From an uncultured Ruminococcus sp. (GTDB lineage Bacteria; Bacillota; Clostridia; Oscillospirales; CAG-272): a DNA stretch of 6,602 bases. Positions 1-5,917 of the stretch are shown here, piece by piece. Each line of letters begins with the position of its first letter. The stretch's first letter is position 1. The position numbers and the translations under genes are program-made. Where the stretch lies: the NCBI GenBank assembly GCA_902783755.1, contig CACZSC010000232.1, forward strand, positions 1-6,602, read 5' to 3'. Below the pieces are notes generated by a model that saw only the letters and a list, made by a program, of their open reading frames with translations, was not told the DNA's origin and searched no databases.

Positions 1-823
1 CCGAAAGCCCCACGGAGCCCGTGTTGTTTATGAGGTGCAGCCCGTAGCTCACGATCAGCCTGTTCTCGTCCGTCACGGGCATGACGTCTGCGATGGTCCC
101 CAGGGCCACGAGGTCGCAGTATCTGCCGGACAGGTCCAGCACGCATTCCCATGCGTCCCTGCCGGGGCAGAGCCCTATCTCCAGGGCGCAGATCAGCTTG
201 AAGGCCACGCCCACTCCCGCAAGTTCCTTGAAGGGATAGGCGCAGTCCGCCCTGTGGGGGTTCACCACGGCCTCAGCTTCAGGCAGGGGATCCAGGCAGG
301 TGTGGTGGTCAGTGATTATGAAGTCCACTCCCAGTTCCCGTCCCGTCTCGACTTCGGCCCCGGCGGTGATGCCGGTGTCCACCGTTATGATGAGGTCCGT
401 GCCATCTGCTGCAAGGTTCCTCACGGCGTTGTCGGACACTCCGTATCCGTCCCCGGATCTTGAGGGTATGTAGTAGGTGACGGAGGCGCCCTTCTCCCGC
501 AGATAGGTGACCAGCACCGTCACCGCGGTGACGCCGTCCACGTCGTAGTCCCCGTAGACGCAGATCTTCTCCCCGTCCCGGAGGGCCTCCATTATCCTCT
601 TCACCGCCCTGTCCATGTCCTTCATCTCGAAAGGATCGTGGATATACTCCTCCTTCTTGGTGAGATACGCCTCGGCCTGCTTCGCCGTGGTGCATCCCCT
701 GTTCCTGAGAAGGAGGGCGACGGGGAGTTTGAGGCCCATCTCTCCGGCGATCGCGGCGCACCCGCCGTCCCCGGCAAGCTCCGCCCTGCTCACGCCGAAA
801 TCCCATTTCTTTCTCGGTCGCAT
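1..823 (-). CDS. recJ: Single-stranded-DNA-specific exonuclease RecJ (partial, C-terminal part beyond window edge)
   Basis: RecJ degrades single-stranded DNA 5' to 3' with Mn/Mg ions, in mismatch repair, base excision repair and RecF-type recombination in the cytoplasm. The first 274 codons are visible. They show the DHH-superfamily motifs in order: GDYDVDG (residues 91-97), TVDTGI (147-152), TDHH (171-174), the GVGVAFKL stretch (203-210) and LVALGTIADVMP (238-249), which is characteristic of RecJ. The roughly 90 residues before the first motif also fit RecJ. The C-terminal DHHA1 and OB-fold parts should lie left of the window. The start is the ATG at 823: an in-frame TGA lies seven codons upstream with no ATG between. 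The ribosome site is weak (AGGA about 12 bases upstream). It follows the flavoprotein gene after 35 bp and is probably the fourth gene of the cdaA operon. A c-di-AMP phosphodiesterase of the same superfamily is a less likely alternative, because the motif spacing is RecJ-like. Confidence 0.93.
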   Translation of the reverse strand, partial: MRPRKKWDFGVSRAELAGDGGCAAIAGEMGLKLPVALLLRNRGCTTAKQAEAYLTKKEEYIHDPFEMKDMDRAVKRIMEALRDGEKICVYGDYDVDGVTAVTVLVTYLREKGASVTYYIPSRSGDGYGVSDNAVRNLAADGTDLIITVDTGITAGAEVETGRELGVDFIITDHHTCLDPLPEAEAVVNPHRADCAYPFKELAGVGVAFKLICALEIGLCPGRDAWECVLDLSGRYCDLVALGTIADVMPVTDENRLIVSYGLHLINNTGSVGLS

Positions 824-858
824 CTTGAATCTATGTCCTGTTCATATATTTTTCCAAC

Positions 859-2466
859 TCAAAGCGCGGGGGAGTGCTCCTCCATTATCCGGAGCGCGAC
901 CCTTATGCCGTCCACCGCGGCGCTGACGATGCCGCCGGCGTATCCGGCCCCCTCCCCGCAGGGATATACCCCCGGTCTTCCCTGAGCCTGGCAGCTACCG
1001 TCCCTCGTTATTCTGACGGGGGACGATGTCCTTGTCTCGAATCCCGTAAGGGGAGCCGCCGGGTCGTCGAACCCCCGGATCTTCCTTCCGAAATCGGAGA
1101 TGCCTTCCCTCAGCATGCCCGTGACGAAGGGAGGCAGAAGGTCCGCGAGACCACAGATTTTCACCTTTCCGTCCCGATATGTGGGCATTATTTTTGTAAA
1201 TCCGTTCAGAGCCTTTCCTCCGCCGAGGAAGTCCCCCGCGGTCTCAGCAGGGGCCGTGAAGTCCGCGCCTGCCGCCCGGAAGGCTTTCCTTTCGAGCTCC
1301 TTCTGGAAGCCTATGGCTCCCTCCGGAGTGTTTCCGTAATCGGCGGGATGCACCGACACGCAGAGGGCCGAATTGGCGTTCCTTCCGTCCCTGGCCCTGT
1401 AGCTCATGCCGTTTGTGACGATCTCGTCATCCCCGCTTGAGGAGGGCATAACGATGCCTCCGGGGCACATGCAGAAAGTGTAGCAGCCCCGGTCGCCCTT
1501 CCGGTATGAGAGCTGGTATTCCGCGTGGCCCAGCTCCGGGTCCCCGGCGAACTCGCCGAACATGGCCCGGTCTATGTCATCCTGGAGATGCTCTATCCTT
1601 ACCCCCACGGAAAAGGGCTTCGGCTCAACGGCGAAACCTGAGGCCAGAAGATCCCCGTAGGTGTCCCTCGCGCTGTGGCCCACGGCCAGGACCAGGGCTC
1701 CGTACGGTATCTCCGTCCCTCCGCAGCTCACGTATCCGCTGCCTATGTGGGAGGCCAGGGCCCTGTATCTGATCTCGCCCCCGAGGCGGGTGATCTCCCG
1801 GTCCGCGTTCCTCACCACTTCCCGGAGGACATCCGTCCCCACGTGGGGCTTCGCCTTATACAATATATCCTCCGGCGCCCCCAGGGACCTGAGTGTACGA
1901 AGCACGTGCCCCGCCAGAGGATCATTTATCCTTGTGTTCAGTTTTCCGTCGGAAAACGTCCCGGCGCCTCCCGCGCCGAACTGGACGTTGCTCTCAGTGT
2001 CGAGAATGCCGTCCCTGACGAAGGCCTCGACCCTCCTGATCCGCTCGTCCACGGGATCCCCTCTCTCGAGCACCAGGGGACTGTATCCGTTCCTTGCGAG
2101 AGTCAGGGCGCAGAACATGCCGGCGGGGCCGAACCCCACCACCACGGGCCGGTGCTCCAGGGGCCCGGAGCCCTTTCTGATCTCAAGCTCCGGATCCGCG
2201 CATACCTTTATGTCCCTGTCCGAGAACCCCCGGGGAAGCCCCTCCACCTCGGCTGACACCGAATAGACGAAGCTGATGCTCCTTCTGCCGTTCATGCGGC
2301 GGGCGTCCACGGACTTTTTCGCGATCACGAGATTCACCGGCTTCACGCCGGTTTTCCCGTATATAAGGCGACGGGCTGATTCCATGGCTTCGCCATCGTA
2401 ATCAGCCTTCCTGCCGTCATATGCGATTTTTATGTCACTGATCCTGATTATCTTCGTTTTCGTCAT
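859..2466 (-). CDS. FAD-dependent oxidoreductase, COG2509 family (function unknown)
   Basis: This is a cytoplasmic flavoprotein of the uncharacterised 'NAD(FAD)-utilizing dehydrogenase' family (COG2509), 535 residues and full length. Residues 1 to about 105 form the family's N-terminal domain. A Rossmann FAD site follows: VVVGFGPAG (108-116) with ERG at the end of the second strand (134-136). Next comes the family motif VQFGAGGAGTFSDGKLNT (161-178), a central FCMCPGG segment, and a C-terminal FAD-contacting stretch, PCGEGAGYAGGI (502-513). No membrane segment or signal peptide is seen. The ATG at 2466 is chosen over in-frame TTG codons at 2475 and 2472. No start has a clear Shine-Dalgarno sequence, and the gene overlaps the end of cdaR by 32 bp, so translation is probably coupled to cdaR. 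Its substrate is not known for the family, and I do not assign one. Its place between cdaR and recJ suggests only co-expression with them. The family call is firm and the function is open. Confidence 0.9.
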   Translation of the reverse strand: MTKTKIIRISDIKIAYDGRKADYDGEAMESARRLIYGKTGVKPVNLVIAKKSVDARRMNGRRSISFVYSVSAEVEGLPRGFSDRDIKVCADPELEIRKGSGPLEHRPVVVGFGPAGMFCALTLARNGYSPLVLERGDPVDERIRRVEAFVRDGILDTESNVQFGAGGAGTFSDGKLNTRINDPLAGHVLRTLRSLGAPEDILYKAKPHVGTDVLREVVRNADREITRLGGEIRYRALASHIGSGYVSCGGTEIPYGALVLAVGHSARDTYGDLLASGFAVEPKPFSVGVRIEHLQDDIDRAMFGEFAGDPELGHAEYQLSYRKGDRGCYTFCMCPGGIVMPSSSGDDEIVTNGMSYRARDGRNANSALCVSVHPADYGNTPEGAIGFQKELERKAFRAAGADFTAPAETAGDFLGGGKALNGFTKIMPTYRDGKVKICGLADLLPPFVTGMLREGISDFGRKIRGFDDPAAPLTGFETRTSSPVRITRDGSCQAQGRPGVYPCGEGAGYAGGIVSAAVDGIRVALRIMEEHSPAL

Positions 2467-3736
2467 GCTCAACAAATGTTACGGGGATCTCGTAGGATCC
2501 CACGTCCAGCAGCTGGTCCCCGTACTCGGTGTTCACCTTAACGGTGCCCTTCACGAGATAGGTCCCCGTGGTAGGCCCGAAATAGGGGCTGAGATCCAGT
2601 TCTATGATGACGTCGTCGGCGCTTACGGCCGAGAGGGCCTCCATGGTGCCGATGAGTGTGACCTCGGTGGACACCTTGTCGAACTCATAGTGCACACCCT
2701 CGTTCAGGCCCTTCACGGAGATGTTGTCCCCGGATATGGTGATCTTCCTGGTCCTGATGCTGTCCCCCATGACGGCCGTGACCTCGGCGAACCCCGTTGA
2801 CAGGGTGACACCGTCCACGGACTTCAGGGCCACCATCATGTTGCACTTCGAGCCGTTGAAATCCGTCTTCTCGTCGATCTCTATCAGATCCACCAGTCCC
2901 CCGCGGTTTACGAGGTCCGCGTCCCCGGTCACGCTGACCGAGGCGGGAACGATGGTCACTTCGGTGTTCTCCTCATTGAGGAACCCGTATTTGAAATACA
3001 CTCCCAGGTCCACTGACACGGTCTTCGACACCGGGATCGTGAAGCTCACTTCCTTCGGATAGTAGTCGAGGTAGGGGTTCTCCACCTTGGCGTCGCTCTC
3101 GTCGTAGAGGGTTATCTTCGCAGTATACGTGGTGGTCTTGGTTATGCCGGCCATGTCTATGTCCAGCACCGCCTTCGTGACCCGGGCCAGCAGTATCGAG
3201 GGCCCCGTCACCGTGACCTTGTCCACCGGCAGCTCTATGGTCCCGACGGCCGAGCCTTCCGGGAGATTCGTGTTGATCCGCCTCTCCGTTATGTCCATGA
3301 CCTTTTCCGATGACTGGTCCAGATATACCGAGACCGTCTCGGACGACGTGCCCACGAGCTTGCACCCGGACGGCACGTCCACGTTCACCTTCACGTTGTA
3401 TCTTCCGGACTCTCCCGCCACGGAGCTTATGTCCGCGGTCACCACGAGATTCGCCGCGGTGAGCTGGGACAGCACGCTCTTCTTTCCAGAGAGGGTGACG
3501 TCCACCAGGTTGCCGTAGCCGCTGTATACGGCCAGGTTGTTCTGCTTCAGGCTGTCCGTGTTCGTCAGGTCCACCATCACGTTGTAGAAGGTCTCCTCAT
3601 ACGAGGGGCTCTCCACCATCATGACGTATATCCAGAGCCCGAAAGCGATGATGACGCAGAGCACTTTGACGAGGTTCCGGATCAGTCTGTCCCGTTTTTC
3701 CGCTTTGTTCTGGTTCTGCAGGGTCTCTTCAGCCAT
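2435..3736 (-). CDS. cdaR: YbbR-domain protein, CdaA regulator CdaR
   Basis: CdaR is a membrane-anchored partner that binds the diadenylate cyclase CdaA and modulates c-di-AMP synthesis; both activation and inhibition have been reported in Firmicutes. The 433-residue protein has a charged cytoplasmic N-terminus (1-20), one hydrophobic membrane segment (about 21-40, with VLCVIIAFGLWIYVMM) and a long extracytoplasmic part rich in beta strands. That part looks like about four YbbR repeats, near residues 44-140, 145-225, 230-320 and 330-425; the boundaries are by eye. It ends in an acidic tail (DENEDNQDQ). The first repeat has the usual ESPSYEETFYNVMVDL entry typical of CdaR. The ATG start is supported by AAAGGAGG ten bases upstream. 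It follows cdaA by 15 bp, the standard order for this pair. The assignment rests on topology, repeat content and the adjacent cdaA. Confidence 0.93.
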   Translation of the reverse strand: MAEETLQNQNKAEKRDRLIRNLVKVLCVIIAFGLWIYVMMVESPSYEETFYNVMVDLTNTDSLKQNNLAVYSGYGNLVDVTLSGKKSVLSQLTAANLVVTADISSVAGESGRYNVKVNVDVPSGCKLVGTSSETVSVYLDQSSEKVMDITERRINTNLPEGSAVGTIELPVDKVTVTGPSILLARVTKAVLDIDMAGITKTTTYTAKITLYDESDAKVENPYLDYYPKEVSFTIPVSKTVSVDLGVYFKYGFLNEENTEVTIVPASVSVTGDADLVNRGGLVDLIEIDEKTDFNGSKCNMMVALKSVDGVTLSTGFAEVTAVMGDSIRTRKITISGDNISVKGLNEGVHYEFDKVSTEVTLIGTMEALSAVSADDVIIELDLSPYFGPTTGTYLVKGTVKVNTEYGDQLLDVGSYEIPVTFVEHDENEDNQDQ

Positions 3737-3745
3737 TTTCCGGCG

Positions 3746-3753
3746 CCTCCTTT
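3746..3753 (-). promoter_or_regulatory. Ribosome binding site of cdaR
   Basis: AAAGGAGG on the minus strand ends 9 bases before the ATG at 3736. Its first base overlaps the last base of the cdaA stop codon (3753-3755), so a ribosome finishing cdaA sits on the cdaR initiation site. This favours coupled, near-stoichiometric production of the two partners. Confidence 0.8.
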
Positions 3754-4658
3754 CACTTGTTCTCTTCCGTCTTCTTTTCCTTTTTCCTGAATAACTTCCT
3801 GAAGAAGTTCCTTATCTTCCCGAACAGCGATCCGCCGTCCCCGTCTTCCCTGTCGCGGGAGATGATGCGGGATCTCAGGAACGACTCCAGGGTCTCCTTC
3901 CTGTAGCCCCTTATGAGCTTGCCCTCCACGGCCGTCGATATGGTGCCCGTCTCCTCGGAGACTATGACCACCACCGCGTCGCTGTTCTCGCTCATGCCGA
4001 TGCCGGCCCGGTGCCTGGTGCCCAGATCCTTTATGATGTCGTGATTGTCAGACAGGGGCAGGAAGCATCCGGCCGCGTAGAGCCTTCCGTCGCGGATGAT
4101 CACCGCGCCGTCGTGCATGGGGGCCTTGTTGAAGAATATGTTCTTTATCATGGGAGCCACGGCGTTGGAGTCTATGACCGTGCCCGTGAGGATCAGGTCC
4201 CCGAGCTTGGTCTCACGCTCGAACACTATGAGGGCTCCGGTCTTCGTGGCCGAAAGGTCCACGGCGGCGGACACCACCTCGCGGATCACGGCCTCGTTCT
4301 TCGTGAGTTTCTCGTCGCCTATGCTCCGAATACCTCTCAGAGGCGTGGCGCCCATCTTCTCGAGAGCTGAGCGCAGCTCCGGCTGGAACAGTATGACCAG
4401 GGTTATGAGTCCCACCTGGAAGATGTTCCGCATGATGTACTGGAGCAGGTACATGTTCAGAAGCTCGCTCAAAATACGGAGTATCAGGAGGATGACGACG
4501 CCGATCGCCAGCTTGCCCGCTCTTCTGTCCCTGATGAACTTGAAGAGAAAATACAGCATGACCGCCACGACTATGATGTCGAGAACGTCAAAAAACGAGA
4601 TCCTCTTGATGATATCGCCCAGATTCGACCAGAAATCCGATGCTCCAAGGATCATCAT
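3753..4658 (-). CDS. cdaA: Membrane diadenylate cyclase CdaA (c-di-AMP synthase)
   Basis: CdaA condenses two ATP into cyclic di-AMP, the second messenger that controls potassium and osmolyte uptake and cell-wall balance. The 301-residue protein has three N-terminal membrane segments (about 24-42, 49-67 and 75-92), then a short linker and the DAC catalytic domain (about 115-260). The two catalytic signatures are intact: DGA at 183-185 in APMHDGAVII, and RHRAG at 215-219 in GTRHRAGIGMSE, followed by VSEETGTIS. The start is the first of two ATG codons, with GGGAGGTGG six bases upstream. The protein is longer than Bacillus subtilis CdaA (about 273 residues) because of a basic C-terminal extension (about 277-301, with FGKIRNFFRKLFRKK). 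It is the first gene of its operon, driven by an extended -10 promoter. DisA and CdaS are excluded by the three membrane helices and the cdaR neighbour. Confidence 0.97.
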   Translation of the reverse strand: MMILGASDFWSNLGDIIKRISFFDVLDIIVVAVMLYFLFKFIRDRRAGKLAIGVVILLILRILSELLNMYLLQYIMRNIFQVGLITLVILFQPELRSALEKMGATPLRGIRSIGDEKLTKNEAVIREVVSAAVDLSATKTGALIVFERETKLGDLILTGTVIDSNAVAPMIKNIFFNKAPMHDGAVIIRDGRLYAAGCFLPLSDNHDIIKDLGTRHRAGIGMSENSDAVVVIVSEETGTISTAVEGKLIRGYRKETLESFLRSRIISRDREDGDGGSLFGKIRNFFRKLFRKKEKKTEENK

Positions 4659-4664
4659 TGCGCG

Positions 4665-4673
4665 CCACCTCCC
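4665..4673 (-). promoter_or_regulatory. Ribosome binding site of cdaA
   Basis: GGGAGGTGG on the minus strand lies six bases before the ATG at 4658. It is a near-ideal Shine-Dalgarno match and fixes the start at the first of the two consecutive ATG codons. Confidence 0.8.
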
Positions 4674-4704
4674 TGACCTTAAAGGTATATTCTAATCCAA
4701 CATA

Positions 4705-4734
4705 ATTATATCATAATGAAACCCCGTTTTGCAA
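4705..4734 (-). promoter_or_regulatory. Predicted sigma-A-type promoter of the cdaA operon
   Basis: On the minus strand TTGCAA (4734-4729; four of six consensus matches) is followed after 18 bases by a perfect TATAAT (4710-4705). The -10 is preceded by TG one base away, giving the extended form TGATATAAT (4713-4705). Transcription would begin near 4698 and leave a leader of about 40 bases before cdaA. A perfect TTGACA at 4758-4753 has no -10 at the right distance and is probably not used. Confidence 0.65.
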
Positions 4735-4815
4735 TTTTTCAGGCGCAGTTTTTGTCAATGAAAACGAAGTTTTTTTGCCGGTACGGGGATGATCCCGGAA
4801 CAGGGGCCGGATTTG

Positions 4816-4891
4816 TGAATAATCATACTGATTTTATGCATATACCGGGGGAAAATATGAATAATCCCCAAATCTTCGGAAAAATATGCAT
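4816..4891 (+). repeat. Two-copy direct repeat module upstream of the oxidoreductase promoter
   Basis: TGAATAATC occurs at 4816-4824 and again at 4858-4866, 42 bp apart. TATGCAT, which contains the palindrome ATGCAT, occurs at 4835-4841 and 4885-4891, 50 bp apart. The two elements therefore alternate, as two loosely duplicated modules upstream of the plus-strand promoter. The distances are near four and five helical turns, so copies of each element would face the same side of the DNA. This is compatible with paired regulator sites, but AT-rich DNA also yields short repeats by chance. Confidence 0.45.
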
Positions 4892-4911
4892 TTCCCTTTA
4901 TTTTTCCCCCG
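4846..4911 (+). repeat. Inverted repeat, 10-bp arms, upstream of the oxidoreductase promoter
   Basis: CGGGGGAAAA (4846-4855) is exactly complementary to TTTTCCCCCG (4902-4911), with 46 bp between the arms. A smaller pair, GGAAA (4878-4882) and TTTCC (4891-4895), sits inside. The right arm ends eight bases before the -10 and covers the -35 to spacer region of the plus-strand promoter. It lies upstream of the predicted transcription start, so a DNA-level operator is more likely than an RNA hairpin. A terminator is unlikely because the loop is long and no U-run follows. Confidence 0.45.
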
Positions 4912-4916
4912 TGAGG

Positions 4917-4925
4917 TGATATAAT
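4917..4925 (+). promoter_or_regulatory. Predicted extended -10 promoter of the ATPase-ferredoxin-oxidoreductase operon
   Basis: TGATATAAT at 4917-4925 is a perfect -10 hexamer (4920-4925) with the extended TG. The best -35 at 17-bp spacing is TTTATT (4897-4902), which is weak, as is usual for extended -10 promoters or those needing an activator. The start of transcription would be near 4932, giving a leader of about 34 bases. This argues against translation from the in-frame GTG at 4933, which would be almost leaderless. Confidence 0.65.
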
Positions 4926-4950
4926 TCGGTGAGTGAGACACCAATACGCC

Positions 4951-4960
4951 GGGGGAGGGG
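4951..4960 (+). promoter_or_regulatory. Ribosome binding site deciding the ATPase start
   Basis: The purine run GGGGGAGGGG ends five bases before the ATG at 4966. This selects that ATG over the in-frame GTG at 4933, which lies upstream of the site. Confidence 0.75.
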
Positions 4961-4965
4961 AAGAT

Positions 4966-5667
4966 ATGCGCCTGTGGCCGAATTCCGGGCCTGTCAGCAT
5001 CATATGCGGGCATTACGGTTCGGGAAAAACCAACATCGCCGTCAATCTCGCCCTGGGCATCCGGGAGAACGAGCCCGGGACAGAAGTCACGGTAGCAGAC
5101 CTTGACATCGTGAATCCCTATTTCAGGACCGCGGACAACCGGGCCCTGCTGGAGTCCCGGGGGATCGCTGCGGCAATTCCCGAGTTCGCAAACAGCAACG
5201 TGGACATACCGGTGATCCCGCCCCGCATGATGGAGATGCTGGACCCGGTGCCGGGCAGACGCTCAGTACTTGACGTGGGAGGGGACGACGGCTCCGTGGT
5301 GCTCGGCATGTACTCCGACCGGATAAAGAAGGCCGGATACGAGATGATATACGTCATCAACATGTACAGGCCCCTGATCTCTGACCCGAAGGACGCCTTC
5401 GAGTGCATGCTTGCGATCGAGGAGGCCTCGAGGCTCAGCTGCACCGGCATCATAAACAACTCGTCCCTGGGCCCGGAGACCGGCGCGGACACGGTGCTGA
5501 GGAGCGTGGAGTACGCGAAGCTCTGCGCGGACCTCTGCGGGATACCGCTCCTTGCCCACACCTACTGTCCCCGGTACACCGGGGATCTCGGCGCCGTCAT
5601 AGCCGGCACCGCATATGAGGATGAACCATTCTTCCCCATACTCGACATTACGAAAAAACTATTCTGA
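4966..5667 (+). CDS. MinD/ParA-like P-loop ATPase linked to 2-oxoacid oxidoreductase
   Basis: This 233-residue protein belongs to the SIMIBI class of P-loop NTPases (CobQ/CobB/MinD/ParA fold). It has a Walker A at CGHYGSGKTN (14-23), a switch-like strand VTVADLDIVNPYF (41-53) and a Walker B-like VLDVGGDDGS (101-110). The signature lysine at the start of the deviant Walker A (KGGxGKT) is replaced by histidine (H16), followed by tyrosine. The central PVIPP segment (82-86) and the C-terminal FFPILDITKKLF fill out a compact single domain. No C-terminal amphipathic helix like MinD's and no CxxC pair like Mrp/Nbp35 is seen. It is soluble and cytoplasmic. It is the first gene of the plus-strand unit, 27 bp before the ferredoxin. 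The context suggests a role in assembling or regulating the oxidoreductase, which is inference only. The ATG at 4966 is preferred over the GTG at 4933 on the ribosome site and the predicted transcription start. Confidence 0.85.
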   Translation: MRLWPNSGPVSIICGHYGSGKTNIAVNLALGIRENEPGTEVTVADLDIVNPYFRTADNRALLESRGIAAAIPEFANSNVDIPVIPPRMMEMLDPVPGRRSVLDVGGDDGSVVLGMYSDRIKKAGYEMIYVINMYRPLISDPKDAFECMLAIEEASRLSCTGIINNSSLGPETGADTVLRSVEYAKLCADLCGIPLLAHTYCPRYTGDLGAVIAGTAYEDEPFFPILDITKKLF

Positions 5668-5680
5668 AATACTTCCCGAA

Positions 5681-5687
5681 GGGAGAG
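5681..5687 (+). promoter_or_regulatory. Ribosome binding site of the ferredoxin gene
   Basis: GGGAGAG lies seven bases before the GTG at 5695 and supports this non-ATG start. The next in-frame ATG codons fall inside the second cluster motif, too late for a working ferredoxin. Confidence 0.7.
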
Positions 5688-5694
5688 AAAGACT

Positions 5695-5907
5695 GTGAAC
5701 AGACTGACCTTCAACACGGAGAGATGCAAGGGCTGCGGCCTCTGCGTCACCGTATGCCCGAAGCAGATCCTTGAGCTGGACGTGCATCAGCTCAATTCCA
5801 AAGGATACCATCCCGCGAGGATCACGGACCAGGAAAAATGCATCGCGTGCGCCATGTGCGCCACCATGTGCCCCGACTGCGTGATCAAAGTGGAGAAAGA
5901 CGTATAG
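5695..5907 (+). CDS. 2x[4Fe-4S] ferredoxin, delta subunit of 2-oxoacid:ferredoxin oxidoreductase
   Basis: This 70-residue protein is an electron-transfer subunit that passes electrons from the TPP and Fe-S centres of the oxidoreductase to free ferredoxin. Two complete cluster motifs are present: CKGCGLCVTVCP (cysteines 11, 14, 17 and 21) and CIACAMCATMCP (49, 52, 55 and 59). As in bacterial-type ferredoxins, the fourth cysteine of each motif should serve the other cluster. One further cysteine (62) follows the second motif. The 27 residues between the motifs (HQLNSKGYHPARI) match the delta-subunit type found next to KorA/VorB-like proteins. The start is GTG at 5695. The gene ends 10 bp before the alpha subunit, whose ribosome site overlaps this stop codon, so the two are probably made in balance. 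The name korD or vorD depends on the substrate, so no symbol is given. Confidence 0.92.
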   Translation: MNRLTFNTERCKGCGLCVTVCPKQILELDVHQLNSKGYHPARITDQEKCIACAMCATMCPDCVIKVEKDV

Positions 5908-5912
5908 AGGTG
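5906..5912 (+). promoter_or_regulatory. Ribosome binding site of the alpha-subunit gene
   Basis: AGAGGTG overlaps the TAG stop of the ferredoxin gene (5905-5907) and lies five bases before the ATG at 5918. It points to translational coupling of the two subunits. Confidence 0.75.
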
Positions 5913-5917
5913 CGGAC

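Larger units (their letters stand above)
4659..4965. other. AT-rich divergent intergenic region
   Basis: This 307-bp stretch separates the divergent cdaA and ATPase start codons. It is clearly more AT-rich than the flanking genes and has many T and A runs. It holds one promoter for each direction, two ribosome sites and a set of repeats (listed separately). A possible open frame at 4716-4919 has no ribosome site and low-complexity, AT-driven composition, so I do not call it a gene. I see no convincing riboswitch, terminator or small RNA. Confidence 0.75.

Noticed and set aside
1..823. DHH-family gene next to cdaA-cdaR as a c-di-AMP phosphodiesterase (DhhP/NrnA or GdpP type)
   Set aside because: The long N-terminal part before GDYDVDG, the TDHH spacing and the LGTIADVMP motif are RecJ-like; there are no membrane or PAS/GGDEF segments as in GdpP.
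4753..4758. Perfect TTGACA on the minus strand upstream of cdaA
   Set aside because: No TATAAT-like hexamer lies 16-19 bases downstream; the TTGCAA at 4734-4729 pairs better with the extended -10.
4759..4777. Small hairpin AAAAC-GAA-GTTTT followed by T residues
   Set aside because: The stem is only five AT-rich pairs and the site lies between divergent promoters, with no gene ending there, so it is not a credible terminator.
4716..4919. Open reading frame of 67 codons in the intergenic region, plus strand
   Set aside because: It has no ribosome site, its composition is that of AT-rich regulatory DNA, and it runs through the repeats and into the predicted promoter.
4755..5003. Open reading frame of 82 codons on the minus strand across the ATPase start
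   Set aside because: It crosses both the promoter and the start of a well-supported gene on the other strand and shows no recognisable motif.
4966..5667. ATPase as a chromosome-partition ParA or as septum-site MinD
   Set aside because: There is no parB, minC or minE neighbour, the signature lysine is absent, and no membrane-targeting helix is present at the C-terminus.
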